The notes: a model not told the origin generated them from the letters alone. A DNA stretch of 64,000 nt from Mesostigma viride (GCA_009746045.1 RPFO01000891.1:1-64000), one strand, 5' to 3'; shown: positions 43,440 through 56,781, counted from the first letter of the stretch. A program made the numbers and translations.

Positions 43440-43980
43440 TCTTGGTAGCGGACGCCGAGGATGTGACGGAGCATTCGAGTGACAGTGCTGTCAAGCTGCT
43501 TGCTCAGCGCCCGGCTGATCCAGCTAGGGTCCACGCCTCGCAGCCGTAAAGGAGGATGCTCAGGGCAAGGGCCTTGAACAGAATGCGCTCAGTTGCGCAG
43601 CTCACTCATGGGTAGCGACATGTCCAGACCCTGTCGAGGCGGCGAGGGCCAGCAGCCCACCTGCCCGCAATGCGGGTGTTGCCTGGATCCTCGGCCGTGG
43701 AGGGAAGCCAGCTGCCAAGGAACTTGAATTGCGAGTCGCCCGGCGGGGGGACGGGGCTGCCGTCCAGCAGGAGGAGGGTGGGTGGGGTGGTCCCAGCGGG
43801 GACCAAGCCGATGGCCATGACCTCCGTTTTCTTGCTGATCATAAGCCCCACCGCCCGCGCTTCCAGTGACGAGCTATATCGAGTCTTCTGCCGACCTTGC
43901 CAACAACTGAGCTGGATGGCGTGGTCACCAACATGCTGCGGTCAATTTTTCGTGTAGCCGATACGCTGCTCATGTCCAGG
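43440..43980 (-). pseudogene. Non-LTR reverse transcriptase fragment (palm end and thumb)
   Basis: On the minus strand: GLMISKKTEVMAIG, then GDSQFKFLGSWLPS, then in a shifted frame TERILFKALALSILLYGCEAW and LRHILGVRYQERRTRAEL. This series (GL-I-KTEVM, FKFLGS, LLYGCEAW, ILG) is characteristic of the region after the RT catalytic box in LINEs. At least two frameshifts; the catalytic box itself is missing. Confidence 0.8.
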
Positions 43981-44019
43981 AGGACTTGTATCTCGGCATG
44001 CCACTTATCACCAGCACCA

Positions 44020-44609
44020 TGACACACAGCAACATCGCTGCCGGCCCACCATGCATGCAGGCCTGGGAGGGATCTAGACTGCATGGGTCGCGACAATTAA
44101 AGTCGGCCCCGGCAGGTGCGGCGGAATAATACATCAGCCACGGTGCGAGTGAGGGCGAGTGACAGGCGCTGCCGCCAATATACGAGGACCAGTGACGTGC
44201 GGGCAGACCACGGGGCGGTCTGTGCATATTATATGTGCATATATTCATTGAGAATGATAAATTACGGAGGTGATCGAGAATGGCATGCAACATAAGGAAA
44301 ACCCCGAAGAGAAGAACTGAACCCTGAAGAAACTAATAGTAATCTGACACGGACATCCAAGGATCACGCCAGCTGCACAAGGTACAACTAACTACATCAC
44401 AAAACTACGACACGCAGCAACATCGATCGCTGCCGGCCCACCATGCAGGCCTGGGAGGGTTCTAGACCGCATGGGTCGCGACAAAGTCGGCCGGCCGGGG
44501 TGCGGCGGAATAACACATCAGCCAGTGACGGTGCGAGTGAGGGCGAGTGATCGCAGGCGCTGCCGCCAATACGAGGACCACGTGCGGGCAGACCACGAGG
44601 CGGTCTGAC
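44020..44609 (-). repeat. Two copies of a 200-bp segment from a non-LTR element 3' end
   Basis: 44022-44222 and 44408-44609 are about 90% alike (blocks CGCTGCCGGCCCACCATGCA and GGTGCGAGTGAGGGCGAGTG). On the minus strand they cover the predicted C-terminus (SSYWRQRLRSLALTRTVTG) and following 3' sequence of the pseudogene upstream. Between them lies a different 185-bp spacer. Confidence 0.8.
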
Positions 44610-45870
44610 CCTCGAGGTCAATGCGGTCTTCACGGCGCTGCATGGCAGCACTCGTGGAAAAACTCCGCCGTCTTGGGGCCCATGCATGGCCCTGAACTCC
44701 TCTTAAGGACAATTAAAGGGGATGACCCGGTGGGGCCCCACATTGCCGTAGGAGGCAAACTTGTCGCGCTCAGCCAAAGCGGCAGCAGCGCCGGCATCCA
44801 CATCCGCCCGGGGAGGATGTGGCGACCGGAGAGCGGCCGAGCCACGGTGACATCGATGAGCAGGTGGCAACCCTGCCCGCCGTACGTAGTCAAGCACGGT
44901 AATGTCGGGGCGGTGCATGGTCAGTTGGGTGAGTAGAAGGCGGCCCCATCCGCGTCCTCGCACTTGATGGTACACGTGGAGTGGGGCCGGAAAGACCGAC
45001 CGAACCATGCATGGCACCGGCACACCACCCTGATGGGGATCGAGCGTTATGGAGATAGAGGATTCAACCAGTTCTGGCTCTGCTGCCCACCCATGCACGC
45101 GAATCATGTAGCTAGTGCGTCCCAGTAGTATCGAGAGCAAGCCCGCAGCTGCCGCAGGACGCATCCGCCGTGATGAGAGGTTGCGGGGCGCAAACAGCTG
45201 GTGGCGGAGGGCGATGGCGAAAAGGGCCGGAACTGCAGCGCGGACAAAGGGCGCTCATGGGGAGGGCGCGTAGGAATGCGGCCCCCACGCTCCCCGGAAA
45301 CGGAGTGAAGCCAAGCCTTCCCCTGATCGTCAAGCTCGCATGCAGACCCATCCAGTCGGCACAGTGTAGTATACCCGCGTAGGTCTTTTGTTGTTTTTCA
45401 TGAACACAGGCAGGGAAGACACTAGGACTGACGACAGCCGGTGGACACGCCGGCGTGCCCCGGGGCACTGACTGAGGCGATGCCGGACGGCCTGCATGGG
45501 CGGGGCGGACGAGGTCGCAGGCCTGCTGGATCCCGAGGTAAGAATCCTGCACAGCCTGCACAAAGGGGAAGGGGGATGGGGTGACCAAGTCGGGAATGGC
45601 GCTGACGGCGCTGGGGACCAACGGCGGCGGATCTCCGCGCCCAGGCCTGAGCAACAGAGCCATGGAAGGCGGCGGGGGCGAGGCGGGCGGCGCGGGTGAG
45701 CCCACACCCGCCCATGCGGCATGCAGGGGAGGGTGGCCAGGCGCATGGAGTGAGCTGGCAGGCTAGGGCCGGGGAGGAGCACGTCCTGCAATTGGCGGCC
45801 TGAATGCGCTCGTCGTGGCCCTCCGCGGCAAGCCTCACCAAGTGGGGCCGGGGGAGCGCCACGGAGCCAG
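44520..45870 (-). pseudogene. Non-LTR element C-terminal region: zinc-binding and PD-(D/E)XK-like nuclease, frameshifted
   Basis: On the minus strand: Cys/His-rich segments (LCPRCSSG; CGSCGLALDTTGTH, near 45130-45230), then RPDITVLDYV (near 44900) and, in another frame, GCHLLIDVTVARPLSG, followed by AAALAERDKFASYG and HRVIPFNCP. The PD...DVTV pattern with Ala-rich helix is the restriction-like endonuclease arrangement placed after the RT in several non-LTR elements. The RT fragment at 43.4-43.9 kb lies on the wrong side to be the same continuous element. Many frameshifts; family inferred by eye. Confidence 0.55.
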
Positions 45871-45879
45871 TGAACCACT

Positions 45880-47199
45880 ACAATACGGTTCGTAGGAGAC
45901 GCGAAATGAGTGAGAATGTTACCCGAGCGGTAACGAGGATTCGCACCGTTGATTTTAACATATGTTTCTTTTTTTGCGCCATTTGGCGAGCATCGACTGG
46001 AGCCTGAACCTAGCGGGGGGAATCGTGCGGGGGAATCTTGCGGGGGAATCTTGCGGGGAAAAATTCCGAACGTGAATTTAGCGAAGTCCTACTACATTTT
46101 GCTTGGGTACACGGTACTACAGCTTCGTCACTGAAAATTTTCTGTAGTTGCGTTGGTGTTTCGTACGTTCCGCTGAAATTTTCGTGTTCAGTACCCAGAT
46201 CACAATTTGATCCGGGCGCAAAATGATTGGCTGTACGGTACGAACCAAAAACGAAATTTTAGTATCTAAGTTCCGCAGCGCTTGCTGAATTTGCCCCGGA
46301 AGCCCGGGGGCACTTTCCCCGCTGAAAAAGGTGTCCGCGGAAGCGTATTGTAGTGACCACCCGCGGGTGGGCGCAAAACCAGAGGAGGAGCCCTTTGCAT
46401 ATATATTCAACCAGGACTGTGGGAAACTGACTTTGCGAACCGAAGTATTAAAATCCGACAAGGCCTGTGTGGCCCTGTCGCCATCGCCCCGCACCTGCCT
46501 ACCGCCGCCAATGGCTTTCCTTGTGGTGCCTGTGCTCTCGCGCCGGCTCTTGCCCTCGTCCATGCAACATCCAGCTGTCATTTAGTAGAGACGCGATGCG
46601 AATTCGTAGTCGCCTTCGGATGGCCGGACCAAAGGACACACACTTATAGGACTAACCCAAGTCTTACGAAGCAAACTTGAAATAGTTTCATTTCTCCGCA
46701 CAGCATAACGCCCTGGGACCGTAACTGGAGCTACGGTTGCTGAAATGTCAGAGTTATCAGTCCAGCAACGGATTCCCGTGTTTTTTTTTTTAAATTTGAA
46801 CGAGATATATCGCGTTGTAAGCTTTTTTTAAAACGCGTATAGCACCTAAGGAATTTTTTTTTTATGGTCATGTATATACTTTCCTGAAAGCCCATAAATC
46901 AAAGTTTTTTTTGAGCTACTCAGACTTGCAACATGCTGATTCATTAGAGAGATACACTGGTTTGAATACAGGGGGGTCTGACCATGACCGCGATTTGTTG
47001 ACCCTAGCCCCTAAATGGTCTGGCTGCCGATTTTCCGCCTAAAACTGAGTTACAGCCGACACGTCGGCCCCTTCTCGGGGGACCAAATGCCGCGAAAACT
47101 ATTGAGAATTAGGAAAAGTTTAGCTGAGAAGATCGAAAGTTTATAATTTTCCTCACAGCATGGTACTAGGGTTTGCATACTTCTGACAAAGTTATAGAG
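45880..47199. other. Unannotated, AT-richer stretch
   Basis: No gene is seen. Contains a 16-bp tandem triplication of GGGGGAATCTTGCG type (about 46015-46060) and a degenerate copy of the ATCGCGTTGTA palindrome family (about 46770-46825). Confidence 0.4.
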
Positions 47200-47490
47200 G
47201 TGTTCTGGCCGGTCAAAGTACAAGGGGTCAGGGTACTTTTTCACGTACAACGTGCATTCCGGAAAACGACGACCTGGCCATGGCGGCTTGCGCCCACGCA
47301 TGGCATGTACGTTTTCGTTCGAATTTTCTGACCAAACTTAGGAAATTGATTTTATACGTCCTAAAGATCACACAGGCCAATTTTTGGACCGCGGGAATGC
47401 CATTTGATAGGTGTCGGCAGCGTTCTTGCTGGAAAAAACTGCGATCAGGCCGGACGATAGAAACGTTGACAGCAATACCTTTGCGGCGTA
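47200..47490 (+). repeat. Dispersed repeat, inverted relative to 53540-53800
   Basis: Shares blocks GGTCAAAGTACA, GACCTGGCCATGGCGGCT (one change), GGTGTCGGCA and GTTCTTGCTGGAAAAAACTG with the reverse complement of 53540-53800, collinear over about 270 bp. The partner lies inside the TIR element at 52280-54009. Confidence 0.75.
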
Positions 47491-47699
47491 TTTTAAAGGA
47501 TATATTGGTTTCTTTGTACTTTTTATGATACATAGTAGTCGTAAACGTGCAAGGGTGGCCAGAAATCGCCGAATCCAGCGACCATGCTGCACAACTTTGG
47601 TGTGCCGAAATGCGCCATTTTGCGGCCACCGCCTGGGCCAAGGTAACGCCATCCATGCCTGGTAAAGCTTCAGCATCGTTTTCCTATCGATGTTTGACG

Positions 47700-49339
47700 T
47701 TTATATATACGTTCTAGCTTGTGTAGCACATTCTTTTTGCATTATTCATGCTCTTTCTTGACCCTGGCCTGGCCCCTTTCTAAAACACCCTTCTTAGATG
47801 CTTCCCTCAGTCAGTTGACCTGCCACAGTGTGATGGTGATAAGTTTTAGATGCTGTATGGGTTTGAATACCTCCATATATGTTTGTTATACATTTCCCAC
47901 ACACATATTGCATGAGTGTGAGGCAGTTGGCTGGTCTCTGTGGCATCATCAAGCATGTAACCGGTGAGTAGAAGCTTCCCATTGTCAGCATGTGCCACCA
48001 GGTGTGCTGGCCATCACCTGGCAAGCTATAGCAGCTTAGGCCTAGTTTATCCTTGCTAGGGCAAGCTGAAATAGGCTTAAAATCACTAGTTTGTTGGTGG
48101 CTGCCTCCTAGAATGCATGCCTTACGTAGGGTATCCGTACCACGTTACCTACGTGCATGGACAAGGTGGCACCTGCACATAGGTGCCATGTAAGGGCAGT
48201 GTGATGATGCAGTTATGTTTCCCCATCATTGTGGAAGGGAAATGTATTGTGTGGCATGGTTGGGGGCCATATTAGTAGGTATTAGTAGGTAGTATGCCCA
48301 CTCCTACCCCCTTGGTTGCTTTTTACCAACGGTACCCCTATGGGCTGTACTGGGTGTAACTGCTGGCATACCCACCCAAATGATGACCCCAATGGCTCAA
48401 ACTGTTCAGCAACTAATTGTTTATCATCCCTGAAGTGGTAGGTGCCTAGCTCTTACAACATAATTCAAAATGCACATTCTACCAAAAATGAAAACGCTCG
48501 TCTTGACCCCCCTGACTTTGACGGCAGTTATACATGGCCTACCCTGCATATATGTAAGGTTGTGATATACCAACCCGAAGGGCAACTCATGGACATGCTT
48601 GGCCCCCAAGGACAGCCATTGGATATGGGTGGGTTGGATGGCATCTGGTTTGCAAAATTGTGAAGTTACAGCCGATGCATCGGCAGTATTTCTGCCCATT
48701 TAGGGGCTAGGTCACAAGTCATGTGCTTATTCACAAATGGTTCATGAAAAAAATCTGGCTTCTTGCACGAGCTATGGGCAACATATGCAGGCTTTGTGGA
48801 ACAAAACTCAGGCCCATTGGGTCACTGGAGCTATTTTTCATTAGCATCACAAACACAACGCAGTACAACGCAGTGGGAAAAATGAGAGCCCTTCACAACA
48901 TGACGCAACAACGACACGAGCCCCATAAACGGGGCCATAGTGAGCTTGGAGGGTCAAAACGTTGAAAATAGAGGGTCAAAACGTTGAAAATAGGTGTTGT
49001 ATAAGTTATACAGCATCAAACATGCATCAAACATCATGACTGGATGACCTACACAACGGTATGGAAGTGCCAAAAAATGCCCTTATAAGCCCCGCATGGA
49101 GCAAATTGAGTCCAAACATGCTAGATATTAGTAGGCAGCATGTCCAGGACACCAGTAGAAGGAATTTGACTTTCCAGAATTTTCCGACATCGGTCGGTCT
49201 ATTTTTGGCATGTCTATTTTTAGCAACTTTCCAGATTTTAATAATGTAAACAAATACCATTTAAAAATGCAAGCAAATAAAGAGCTCCTGGCCTGGCTAT
49301 TTGCAGGTAGGCTAATGCTCATGTCTACCAACTGTGCAC
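47700..49339. other. Unannotated stretch
   Basis: Low-GC sequence with no recognised gene. A short direct repeat GAGGGTCAAAACGTTGAAAA occurs at 48949 and 48970. Confidence 0.35.
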
Positions 49340-49890
49340 CAGGTCCCATGGTCATCTGACCTCATTTGGTGACAAACTGCCACCAAATGCTAGCAAAAAC
49401 GCACTGTTTCACCACATATCTCATTGCAGTCTCCATAGAAGATGTGTTCAGCTAGTCGAGGCTGGAAATTTGCAATCACATTGCATGTGCACACATCATA
49501 AATGTAGACATGGCACAAAAAATCAGGTCCATTGTACTGTATTTGGTAACAAAATGCCACCAAATGCTAGCAAAAATGTGCGTTTTTCGCGTTTTTTAGA
49601 CACATTTCATGACAGTTTTCATACAAGATGTGCTTAGTTGGGGCTGGAAACTTGCAAGCATATTAAATATCATCATCGTAGACATTGCACAAAAATTCAG
49701 GTCCGTTGTACTTCATTCATTGACAGCTCGCTACCAAATGTGAGCAAAAATGTGCGTTTGTTGCATTTCCACCACATTTCTTGCAGTTCCCCATGCCAGA
49801 TGTGCTCAGTTGAGGCTGAAAACAAGCGCGCATGTTAATCATCATCATTTCAGACATTGCACAAAACTTCAGGTCCATCAAGTGTCATTG
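49340..49890 (+). repeat. Diverged tandem repeat, three copies of about 175 bp
   Basis: Copies start near 49340, 49526 and 49699. Each contains AGGTCC, a CACCAAATGCTAGCAAAAA-type block, GATGTG(C/T)TCAGT and GACAT(T/G)GCACAAAA. No coding capacity. Confidence 0.75.
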
Positions 49891-50099
49891 GGTTCACTGG
49901 TCCATGCAACACCTGCCAGTTTCCAGCTAATCACTCAACGTACCTTGGATGCCGAAAGTTCTTTTGTAACGTACGGTATGGCCAACTCCCACCGACTGTG
50001 TTGCTAACTGTTCAGACCTTTCACAGATAATATAACACAACTTTTGTGACACATAGACAAATTAGATATATGAATGTGAACAGTGGCTAGACATGGCTG

Positions 50100-50349
50100 T
50101 ATATATTCTGATCATGCAGGCACTCCGCAAAGGTGAAAACCATTTGCGTTCAGTGCCGGGCCGCGAAAAACGCGGAAAAACGCGATCTGCAAATGAATCC
50201 GACCGGAATCGAACTGGGGACCTCTCGCACCAATTTTGCTGACTATAGGACGGATGTCTCCGGTTACCATGGCATCGCCAACTTACACCTACAGTCATCC
50301 GCAAAAGTTCTCCTGTCCGGGGAGTGATGCAAGCCTTTCGGATTTGGTA
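50100..50349 (-). repeat. tRNA-related interspersed repeat, copy 1
   Basis: About 250 bp, nearly identical to 57103-57348. Read on the minus strand it contains a B-box-like AGTTCGATTCC, an A-box-like TATAGTCAG...TTGG and short acceptor-like ends ATCCG/CGGAT, without an anticodon arm. This looks like a tRNA-derived SINE rather than a working tRNA gene. Confidence 0.6.
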
Positions 50350-52279
50350 CTAGATAAATCACTTAAGATCTGTGTGTAGGAGTACTACACACGTGTCTGC
50401 ACGCGAGACTTGTTCAGTCTCGCACCGTGAGACGGGCTGAACGGGTATATATGTGCATATGGCCATGCATGCTCAGGCAATTTTCAAGTAGGGGCTTGTT
50501 AGACATAAGAATTGCCAGCTGTTACGTTGGCTAGCATGATCAGTTCAAACCCACAACATGCACGATAGTCGCAAACTCAGCTTGGCAATGTAATAATTCA
50601 ATCATGCCAGCCAGGCATTTTGGCCGTCGGCATGGCTGCGATGTGTTTTGTGCGCCTTGATTCGGTAGCAGCACATCCCTTGGCAACCGACCCGCCTGAC
50701 TAAGGTTGCCACACATGGTCCTCTGCATCACCATGGATGTCCCCATGTCCCTGTCTCTGTTATATAGGGGCTCACGTTGCTGGCAATGCAGCTTCCAAGT
50801 TGGACTAGATCTCCTCAGCCAGCGCTGCACATGGTGCATAGCCAGACAGCTCATACACTGCTCAGTTGCTACCTCGAGGTTGCCGGCTTGAAATGTGCCA
50901 CCAAAGGACTGCACTTGGCCGCCATCATACCTAGCATGAAGAAGCCACTGCACATCCCCGGTGAGCCGCTTGGCCACCATACCGCAGTTGTCTTCAACAG
51001 TTAGTGCAAGGCCAATCATTGCCCCTCTTCACAGGCACGTGGCAGCCTTGTGCTCATGCTCTTAATCTGGCCCTTGTCAGCATGAGATGCATGCCCTTGC
51101 ATGCTTCACCATGTTTCTCCACGCCATCCGTGACTACTTGCTTCAGAAATGTCATTCAACTCCTGCACGTCCTCAGCCAGACTGTCAAACTAGCTGGTGC
51201 CCCATCCCTCACTTTGGTGAGGACTGCGATTCTGGCTAGCAGCTTAGCGATCGTGCGTGGTTGTGCCAGAGTTTCTGGGTGAGTGGTGCCACTCACCCAG
51301 ACTGCCCAGTGGCATTGGAGCAAGAGGTGTTGAGCATGTGCGTGTGTCTATCCTCTTGACAAACAACCCCTCCCACCCCTGACATTGAGGAGTTTGGCCA
51401 TGTGCCAGGTTGCCAGAATTCCGCAAACATGCATCATAGGGAAATAAAGGATCATTGGCTGGTTGTGCACACGACATGAGAAAACAAAACACACATACCT
51501 ATCAGGAGGGGAGGCTTGCGTTGCTTCATTGGCGCTGCATGGTTGCAGCGTGCGTAATAATAGCCCGCCATTGGCTCATTAACCCGTGCCCTTGGCAAGC
51601 ACGCACAGCCTGAACTGCATGAACTGCATGGATGCGGCTGTCCAGGATGCCCTCTGCTCATCATTCAGGGGTGTGAAGGCAGCTTGGGTGCTGGCGTGTA
51701 AGGCAGATTGGGTTCTGGCGTGTAAGGCAGCTTGGGTGCTGGCGTGCAAGGCAGCTTGTGCATCAGTGTTTGCCGCCCGGCCGTGTGGCAGCACAGGTAG
51801 CTGGCCTAGGCCGGCCACTGTCCTCTCTCCGCTCTCACGCAATATGCCACCCTCTCCACAAACCATGACAGTTCCGATCATGTGCATGCATGTCTTATAA
51901 TAAGATGCTTGTTGAAGGCAGATGCTTGCAGCTTAGAGATGGTGGGCACATATGCAGTGGGTGTTATGGACTCACAAGCATTTACGTGAAGCCATCAAGC
52001 ATCCAAGAAAGCCACCAATTGCTTCTGGATTTTCCATCAATCTTCGTGGTCAACCATGTCATGCAACATTACTTGCCGTGAGCACAAAGTATGCCAATAA
52101 ATTGCAGCATGTGCAACTTAGAACTTTGCTTTGCTCTAGTAGAGCAAAGCAACAGCTTGGTGATCCATAGCCCTGCATGCAGCAAATCATTGCCATCGGC
52201 AGCAATAGCGCTGCAAGGCTGCCAGCCAGCCCGTAATATCTTGCCCGCAATCCATCATGCAACCTTCCTAATATCCGTG
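50350..52279. other. Unannotated stretch
   Basis: No recognised gene. A 30-bp tandem repeat (unit with GGCAGCTTGGGTGCTGGCGT) occupies about 51679-51765. Confidence 0.4.
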
Positions 52280-54009
52280 TTAACTCGTCGTCTGTCCCAA
52301 CTCAGTCCTCACAGGAGGACTGAGTTGACAATTTTCAACCGCGTGTAGCGACTAGGTGGGGGGTCCATCCCAAATGTTTTGATGTGGATCTGGGGTGTAC
52401 TAGATATCATTTTGTTGGCAAAAATACTGCATATGTGAAAACTTGACCCGAACACCTGAAAATTACACGGACGTTGGGCGCCCCTCGCGAATTTGCATTT
52501 TTCGGGATAAGAACGAGTGGGAAAAATTCAATCAAATCCTGGTGCATGAAGAAAAAATATAGGCATGTAAACAACATAGTTCTTGAAGCGTGGCAAAAAA
52601 CTGGGCTCCATTTGGCCACTGCAACTGCCTGAAACAATTAAAAAACTCTCAGTCCTCAGGAGAGGAATGGGGCTTTTGCTAACTTTGCTAGCATGTAAGT
52701 GCGGTCATACTACATCACCGTGGCCACCAACCATCCCAATCAACTCATTTCCCTTCAAGCATTACAGGACAACACACTTGCATCATCATACTTCAGGTAT
52801 ATCATGCCTTATCATGTAGTGAGAGCCTATGCATGCATACATGTAGGGAATGGGCTTGGATACCTACCAACAAAGGGTTATGTTATAAGTGTCAACCACC
52901 AATATAATGGGTAGGTTAAGCATATTTCCATTGTTTCAAACAACAATAGATATGGCTATAACTGTTTTGCCTTGCCATGATGTGGCCAACATAGTTGCTG
53001 GCACATGATGGCAGTGGTTTGTCACCAAGACTTTTCACTCACCCGTAAAAGCTTGAATGCACCCTTGACGCAGCCCGTGGCCACACAATCATGCAGTATG
53101 AACGTAGCAAAAGAATAACTAACATCTATGAAGGTGTTTAAACCTGCACAGCTCCTAAAACCCTGCACAACTACACTGGGTTAAGGCAAATGCCTGCTAA
53201 CATCATCTGAAAAGGGGGTTTTAGAGAGGGGCAGGCAACGGTCAAGAAAGAGCATCAAGACTTGAACCTGACAACGCCTCGCAAGCTTAAACTCATGTAC
53301 GAACATCAAGGAACGAAGAGGCAACGATTATCCGGCTTTACCTGGCACGGCTGGCGTTACCTTGGCCCAGGCGGTGCCCGCAAAAGTGGCACTTTGCGGC
53401 ACATAGACCATGACGTGACAGAATGGTCGAGATCATCAAATCTATACTGTCACTCAATATATTCTAATGCAACTCATGTTAACATGTAGAAAGAAACCTA
53501 TCAGCCATTGAAATTGCGCCGGAAAGCAAGCGCAGTAATCAATTCCGTCGACCTGCCTTATCGCAGTTTTTTCCAGCAAGAACAGTGCCGACACCGGGTA
53601 AATCGCATCCCCGCGAGCTAAAAATTGATTTATATCATCTTTAGGGCATGTTAAATCTATTTACTGAGTTTGGACGGCTAACTCGTCCGCAAACGTAAAC
53701 TGCATGCATGGGCGCGAGCCGCCATGGCTAGGTCGTGCATTTCCGGAACTCGCGTTTCACGTGGAAAAGTACCCTTACCACCTGTACTTTGACCGTACAG
53801 TTAGCCGCGCATACCAAATCCAAAAAAATCCCAAAAATATGTCCAAGAAAGATCTTTTCACGTAGTATTTGAATAAATTTTGAGAGAATTTTTTTGTCAA
53901 ACATTCTGACCGGGGCGAATTTTCTACGAAACCCAAAAACTCGGTCCTCTAGAGAGGACTGAGTTCAACTCAGTCCTCCGTAGAGGACCAGGGACAGACG
54001 ACGAGTTAA
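52280..54009. mobile_element. 1.73-kb element with 19-bp perfect terminal inverted repeats
   Basis: TTAACTCGTCGTCTGTCCC (52280-52298) is the exact complement of the right end (53991-54009). Subterminal sequences at both ends are themselves palindromes built from AACTCAGTCCTC/GAGGACTGAGTT; the right one (about 53942-53990) is nearly perfect over 47 bases. No transposase is visible inside, so it is non-autonomous. Ends with TTAA, so the target duplication could be TTAA (piggyBac-like) or be hidden in the repeat. Confidence 0.75.
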
Positions 54010-56111
54010 GAATTCCTTGACATCCCTAGCATCTAAGGTAACCTGTACGTCGCTGATGTGAAGAAAAGGCTCGCCACTGAAACCGTAGCTCGGTATACGA
54101 TTCATGACGTGACTTCCGCGTAAGATAAGAAGATGACCAAAAGAGAAACTCCGGAGATGGGGAATTGGTAACATATTCATCCGTGACAAGGTCAGGGCTT
54201 CAACAAGGAGTGAATTCGCCCCTAGATATGAGTATGGGAACATACCGCTCGGAGGTATCCATGTCTGCCTTGCGCGCTTGATATGTCTGTTTCGCACACC
54301 CCGCCGCAGAAAGTCGTTCCGGCATTCACCTGCTGACCGCAGTTTGTGCATGTACGTCCAGAGGCTGATATAAAAGCCCCAACATCGTGGGCGTCTTTAG
54401 AGCCCACAAAGCCTGCATTAAGCATGAAGTTCGGGCAAACACAGATATATACGAATATATCAGAATATACGAAGTATGGGTCTGCCAAGCCTGACGCAGC
54501 CTTGAAATTGGTCGGAAATATGCGGTAGCTCAGGAAAGAAAAATTGCAGCGGTAATGAAGAAAGTCGTTTGGTCAAAGTCTTTAGAATTAAAAAATGCGT
54601 CGTTTATGATCGAAAACCCGATGTCAAGGGCGCACTTTATCGGGAAAATTTTTTGCTGCGGTCATGCAGGTGGGGTCGAGAGAAAATCTGCGACCAAACC
54701 GGCACCCATCTATGAATGACGCAACATGCTGTTCGATTCCGCAAATTTTATGGCGAAAAAAAAACAGTGGTGGATCGAACAACACCCTAGGAGGATAACC
54801 GTAAAATTTCAGCCTTGATAGTGCCTTTATACACGCTCATCAGCATCGCCTGCCAGACCGCCATGCATGCCTGTCGCCCGGAATTCGGTCACTTTCGTGC
54901 ACACGCACACCAAAAATCGCATTTGGCGCCACTTTTCGGGTACCGCTTACGAGGGCAGATTTTGGCGCGGCTCGTACCGTTGCATGTGTAATATGACTGA
55001 ATCAGGCAGCCATAGCCAAAGCATCATCGATCCACTCTCACAACGTGTTGAGCACATGCCTCGTGGGAACGGGGGTGCTGGGTTTTCATTCCATAACGCG
55101 TGCAATACTGAAAGAAAGAGGCACGCGTAATGCAAGGCTTGGATAGGTTGAGTGATCCATGAGCTTACATGCAGGCAAAGATGACGCTGGAATGCATGCT
55201 AGCAAATGGTGGCAAGATGCTAACAACACATGATTATACACGATGATTATGGGCACCTAGCTGATCTTCTTGCACAATCAACGCAGTATAAACCATCAAC
55301 TTCCAATCCTCACGATATATGCACGGCTTGACGACGTATACAGCACCTAAATACTGCATGCACAACTGCAACCTGCTATGGTTGACATGCAAGCAACGTC
55401 GAGTAGGATGGCGGTCTTAGAGAGGCTGAGCAGAGGTCGGTAGAAATAAGTGGAAAACTGGCAGAAACTAGGTAGAAACACGATATACTTACGCCTGCAA
55501 GCACTATTGAGCCAGTGGCAGAGGCCATTTCCAGGAAAATACAGCATACCGTAGCAATAGCGACGGTCACGCGTTACGCTATTTGCAGGCACCATCATGC
55601 CCGGAGGTACCCAATAAAAGTCTGCACAAATCTCGGTTTAGCCGAGAGTCCGGGCGTTCAGAATGAATAAACATGTGTTAAGAAGTCGAAACACCATGGA
55701 AATACCAAGCATGGTGCCGCAGCAGACCCGAGTCTTGACGTAATAATATGTATGCCGGTTTCCAGGGTTTCCGCATGAAAGTTGGGTGAGAAACTGGAAA
55801 AAACTACGTTTCCTTTGCCCCAGCACCTCAACAAACTCATAGAAACCTAATTATCAACCTTTGAACGCATCATCATGGTCGTGCCACCCAACAGCCACTG
55901 AAATTCGCGCGAAAACTGGCGAGATCTACCTGCCGCCATCGCCGTCGTCTTCACCTTCGTCCCGCGAAAATGCTGATTTCAGTGGTACATATTTGTTTGC
56001 AGCTGTCACAAAAAAAATACCAAAAATACCAGGATTTTTTCTTGAATTCTATGAGATGTTTCTGACCTATGTTGAAAGTTTCAGACCAAAAATCGCATGT
56101 TTAATAGGTTT
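54010..56111. other. Unannotated stretch
   Basis: No convincing gene on either strand; short AT-rich motifs only. Confidence 0.35.
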
Positions 56112-56194
56112 GCCACGTGTCAGATTACAACGCGATACATCGCGTTCTAACCCTACAACGCGATGTATCGCGTTGTAAAAAAACACGGGTTAAG
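56112..56194. repeat. Palindromic repeat, copy 1
   Basis: GCCACGTGTCAGATTACA followed by two near-perfect 22-bp palindromes of the form ACAACGCGAT..ATCGCGTTGT, then TAAAAAAACACGGGTTAAG. Repeated at 56861-56945. Confidence 0.85.
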
Positions 56195-56371
56195 AACCAC
56201 GAGAATTTCAGTTTACAACTTTTCCGCGACACGTCCGCGACTTGAGTACTTTCCGGTCACCCTTGACATCTTGTCGTACAATAATACACAAATTCACGCC
56301 AATAGAAACTCGCCTCCGATAATATATCTTGATAGAGGAAAGCCTCTTATTTAATTTCAACCTACCTCTTA

Positions 56372-56781
56372 GGCCCTTTCCACATTCGCCAGTTCCGGGG
56401 AGTTAGGGTCCTGATTCAGTCGGTTCCGGAACTAGAGGTTTCCACATTTGACCGTCCAATTAGAAATTTAGTTGGATACGACCGCTAATTCGACCGGAAC
56501 TGGGGTGGAACTCCTGGAACTCGAAAAAAGCAGTTCCGGCCAGTTCCAGTCAGAATTAGGGTCAAGAAAGGTAGGTCGAGTTGTTGAAACCGGCGGGGAA
56601 AGCGCCAGGACGGTACGGATCGGATCTGGTTGTGGAAAGGAGGTCCTGATCAATTCACCGCTAATTATTATTATTATTATTATTATTCGCCGCGCCGAAT
56701 TAGACCTCGAGCCTGGAACTGCGGTCCGGACCAATCCGAGTCCTCCTAATTCGCGCGTATTCGTCACCATATGTGGAAAGG
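56372..56781. mobile_element. 410-bp MITE-like element nested in an older element end
   Basis: Left end GGCCCTTTCCACAT, right end ATGTGGAAAGG, flanked by CTCTTA on both sides (56366-56371 and 56782-56787). Without it, the flanks read as a copy of the right terminal repeat of the element at 57043-57890. Contains a TTATTATTATTATTATTATT-type microsatellite (about 56665-56688). Confidence 0.65.
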
